Positions 46,081 through 46,899 of a stretch of 46,899 nt of DNA are shown here, piece after piece. The position numbers and the translations under genes were made by a program. The stretch comes from Rhodothermales bacterium (GTDB lineage: Bacteria > Bacteroidota > Rhodothermia > Rhodothermales > Bin80): the NCBI GenBank assembly GCA_028278205.1, contig JANQES010000134.1, forward strand, positions 1-46,899, in the 5' to 3' direction. Below the pieces are notes generated by a model. It was not told the origin of the DNA. It ran no database searches and saw nothing but the letters and a program-made list of their open reading frames with translations. The number at the start of each line of letters is the position of its first letter. Position 1 is the stretch's first letter.

Positions 46081-46800
46081 TTATTTGCCGAAGAACTGGC
46101 CCAGCATCCCGCCGATGTTGGCAACGTCGTCGGAGATGTCGCCGTCGTCGTCCATGTCGAGCATGCTGAGCAGGCCGCCTTCTTTCATGCCGGGGGTCTG
46201 GCGTTCGACGCGGGTGCGTTCCTGGTTGAGCATCGAAGCGAGGCCGCCGGCGTCGAGGTTTTGTTGCTGTTTGGCACGTCCGAGCGCGCCCATCACGAGC
46301 GGCGCCAACATCGGCAGGAGCTTGGAGACCGCGCCGGCGTCGAGGCCGCTGGAGCGGGCTACGCCTTGCTCGACGGCGCCACGCTTGTTGCCGAGGATGT
46401 GGCTGAGGATACCGTCGCCGTCGGTGGTTTTGCTGGCCGGTGCGCCGCCGCCCAGGAGCCCGCCGAGCAAGTCGCCGAGGCCCCCGCCGCCGCCACTGCT
46501 ACCACCGCCGCCAAGCAACGCGTCGAGGCCCCCACCGCCGAGCAAATCGCTGAGGCCGCCGCCACTGCTGCTGCCGCCGCCGAGCAAGCCCGCGAGGCCG
46601 TCTAGCAGGCTGCCGTCGTGATCTCTGTCGAGGGCATTAGCCAGCGACTGAGCGCCCTCCGGAGACTGAGCGTTGCGCGCCAGCCTGCCGACGAGCATCG
46701 GCAGCGCTGCCGAAAGTGCTTTCTGTGTGCTCTCGGGGTCGGCGCCAATCTGGCTGCTCATCTGCTGAACGGCCGGGCCGCTCAACTGCTGGTTCAACAA
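46081..46800 (-). CDS. DUF937 family protein, Gly-rich
   Basis: About 239 residues. The N-terminal LNQQLSGPAVQQMSSQIGAD and ALPMLVGRLARNA are typical of DUF937; a Gly/Ser-rich linker of about 60 residues follows (repeated GGGGLDALLGGG-type units); then GDGILSHILGNKRGAVEQGV and KLLPMLAPLVMGALGRAKQQ, and an acidic DMDDDGDISDD before the end. DUF937 proteins (YidB-like) are poorly characterised. The start is uncertain: 46800 is a TTG, and the reading frame stays open to 46836 with no ATG or GTG, so either a rarer start is used or a small error lies upstream. It stands alone at the right end, convergent with proA. Confidence 0.8.
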   Translation of the reverse strand: MLNQQLSGPAVQQMSSQIGADPESTQKALSAALPMLVGRLARNAQSPEGAQSLANALDRDHDGSLLDGLAGLLGGGSSSGGGLSDLLGGGGLDALLGGGGSSGGGGGLGDLLGGLLGGGAPASKTTDGDGILSHILGNKRGAVEQGVARSSGLDAGAVSKLLPMLAPLVMGALGRAKQQQNLDAGGLASMLNQERTRVERQTPGMKEGGLLSMLDMDDDGDISDDVANIGGMLGQFFGK

Positions 46801-46899
46801 ATCTAGCAGCCTGTCGGACTTTCCGGTCAGGATTTGTTAAACTGCACCTGTAATGTAAGGCCAACCTATCCGCAAAATCGATGGCTAGCCCTTTTGTCC

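Overview
The window is a GC-rich bacterial chromosome segment, most likely from Rhodothermota (Rhodothermales-like) or a neighbouring lineage of the Bacteroidota group. This is inferred from gene content: a one-protein hybrid two-component regulator, a septoil-knot protein, a DUF6503 protein, a sortilin-like BNR-repeat protein, an M23 peptidase with the GPHxC variant, DUF4249-like and DUF547 lipoproteins, and an ECF sigma factor next to a TPR Ser/Thr kinase. Occasional TAnnTTTG-like promoter boxes fit. No rRNA or tRNA gene was recognised.

Region 1 (1-9.7 kb) is a peptide-export locus. Two identical 17-residue peptides (copies differing only by synonymous changes) lie upstream of a HlyD-type adaptor, an ABC exporter with an intact C39 peptidase domain and a second ABC exporter. 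A third peptide sharing the start MKxKTNVKAG but with a different tail lies past a divergent AbgT transporter, next to a septoil-knot protein. The layout suggests a constant leader, a variable cargo and a dedicated exporter.

Region 2 (9.8-12.8 kb) is a CRISPR array of 12 repeats, read on the minus strand, with progressively decayed leader-distal repeats. A CARF-type NE0113-family gene and a small coupled gene lie beyond its leader; no cas1, cas2 or interference genes are visible. Region 3 (12.8-15.5 kb) is a YcaO RiPP locus: a 60-residue precursor ending in a Cys-rich tail, an attenuator-like hairpin, an E1/ThiF-like leader-binding protein and a YcaO cyclodehydratase that look like a split or frameshifted fusion. 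A large hybrid sensor-regulator (15.7-19.9 kb) follows.

Region 4 (20-36 kb) is mostly housekeeping: a lipoprotein, a FecE/BtuD-like ATPase with a PduO-type cobalamin adenosyltransferase, an M23 peptidase, an HxlR-type regulator, a minus-strand run (BNR protein, truncated UPF0158-like gene, unknown gene, SWIM protein, DUF6503 protein) and a kinase/sigma pair. Region 5 (37-43.5 kb) is accessory and more AT-rich: a PIN-domain pair, an IS1595-type transposase, two lipoproteins, and a two-gene module in which a TIR-like/DUF4062-like domain appears inserted into the first gene, leaving a duplicated relic of its tail. Region 6 is proB-proA and a DUF937 protein.

Several families of intergenic inverted-repeat elements directly abut stop codons. 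The largest family (four copies of about 155 bp) has heptad-repeat arms around a terminator-like core and separates the exporter genes from one another.
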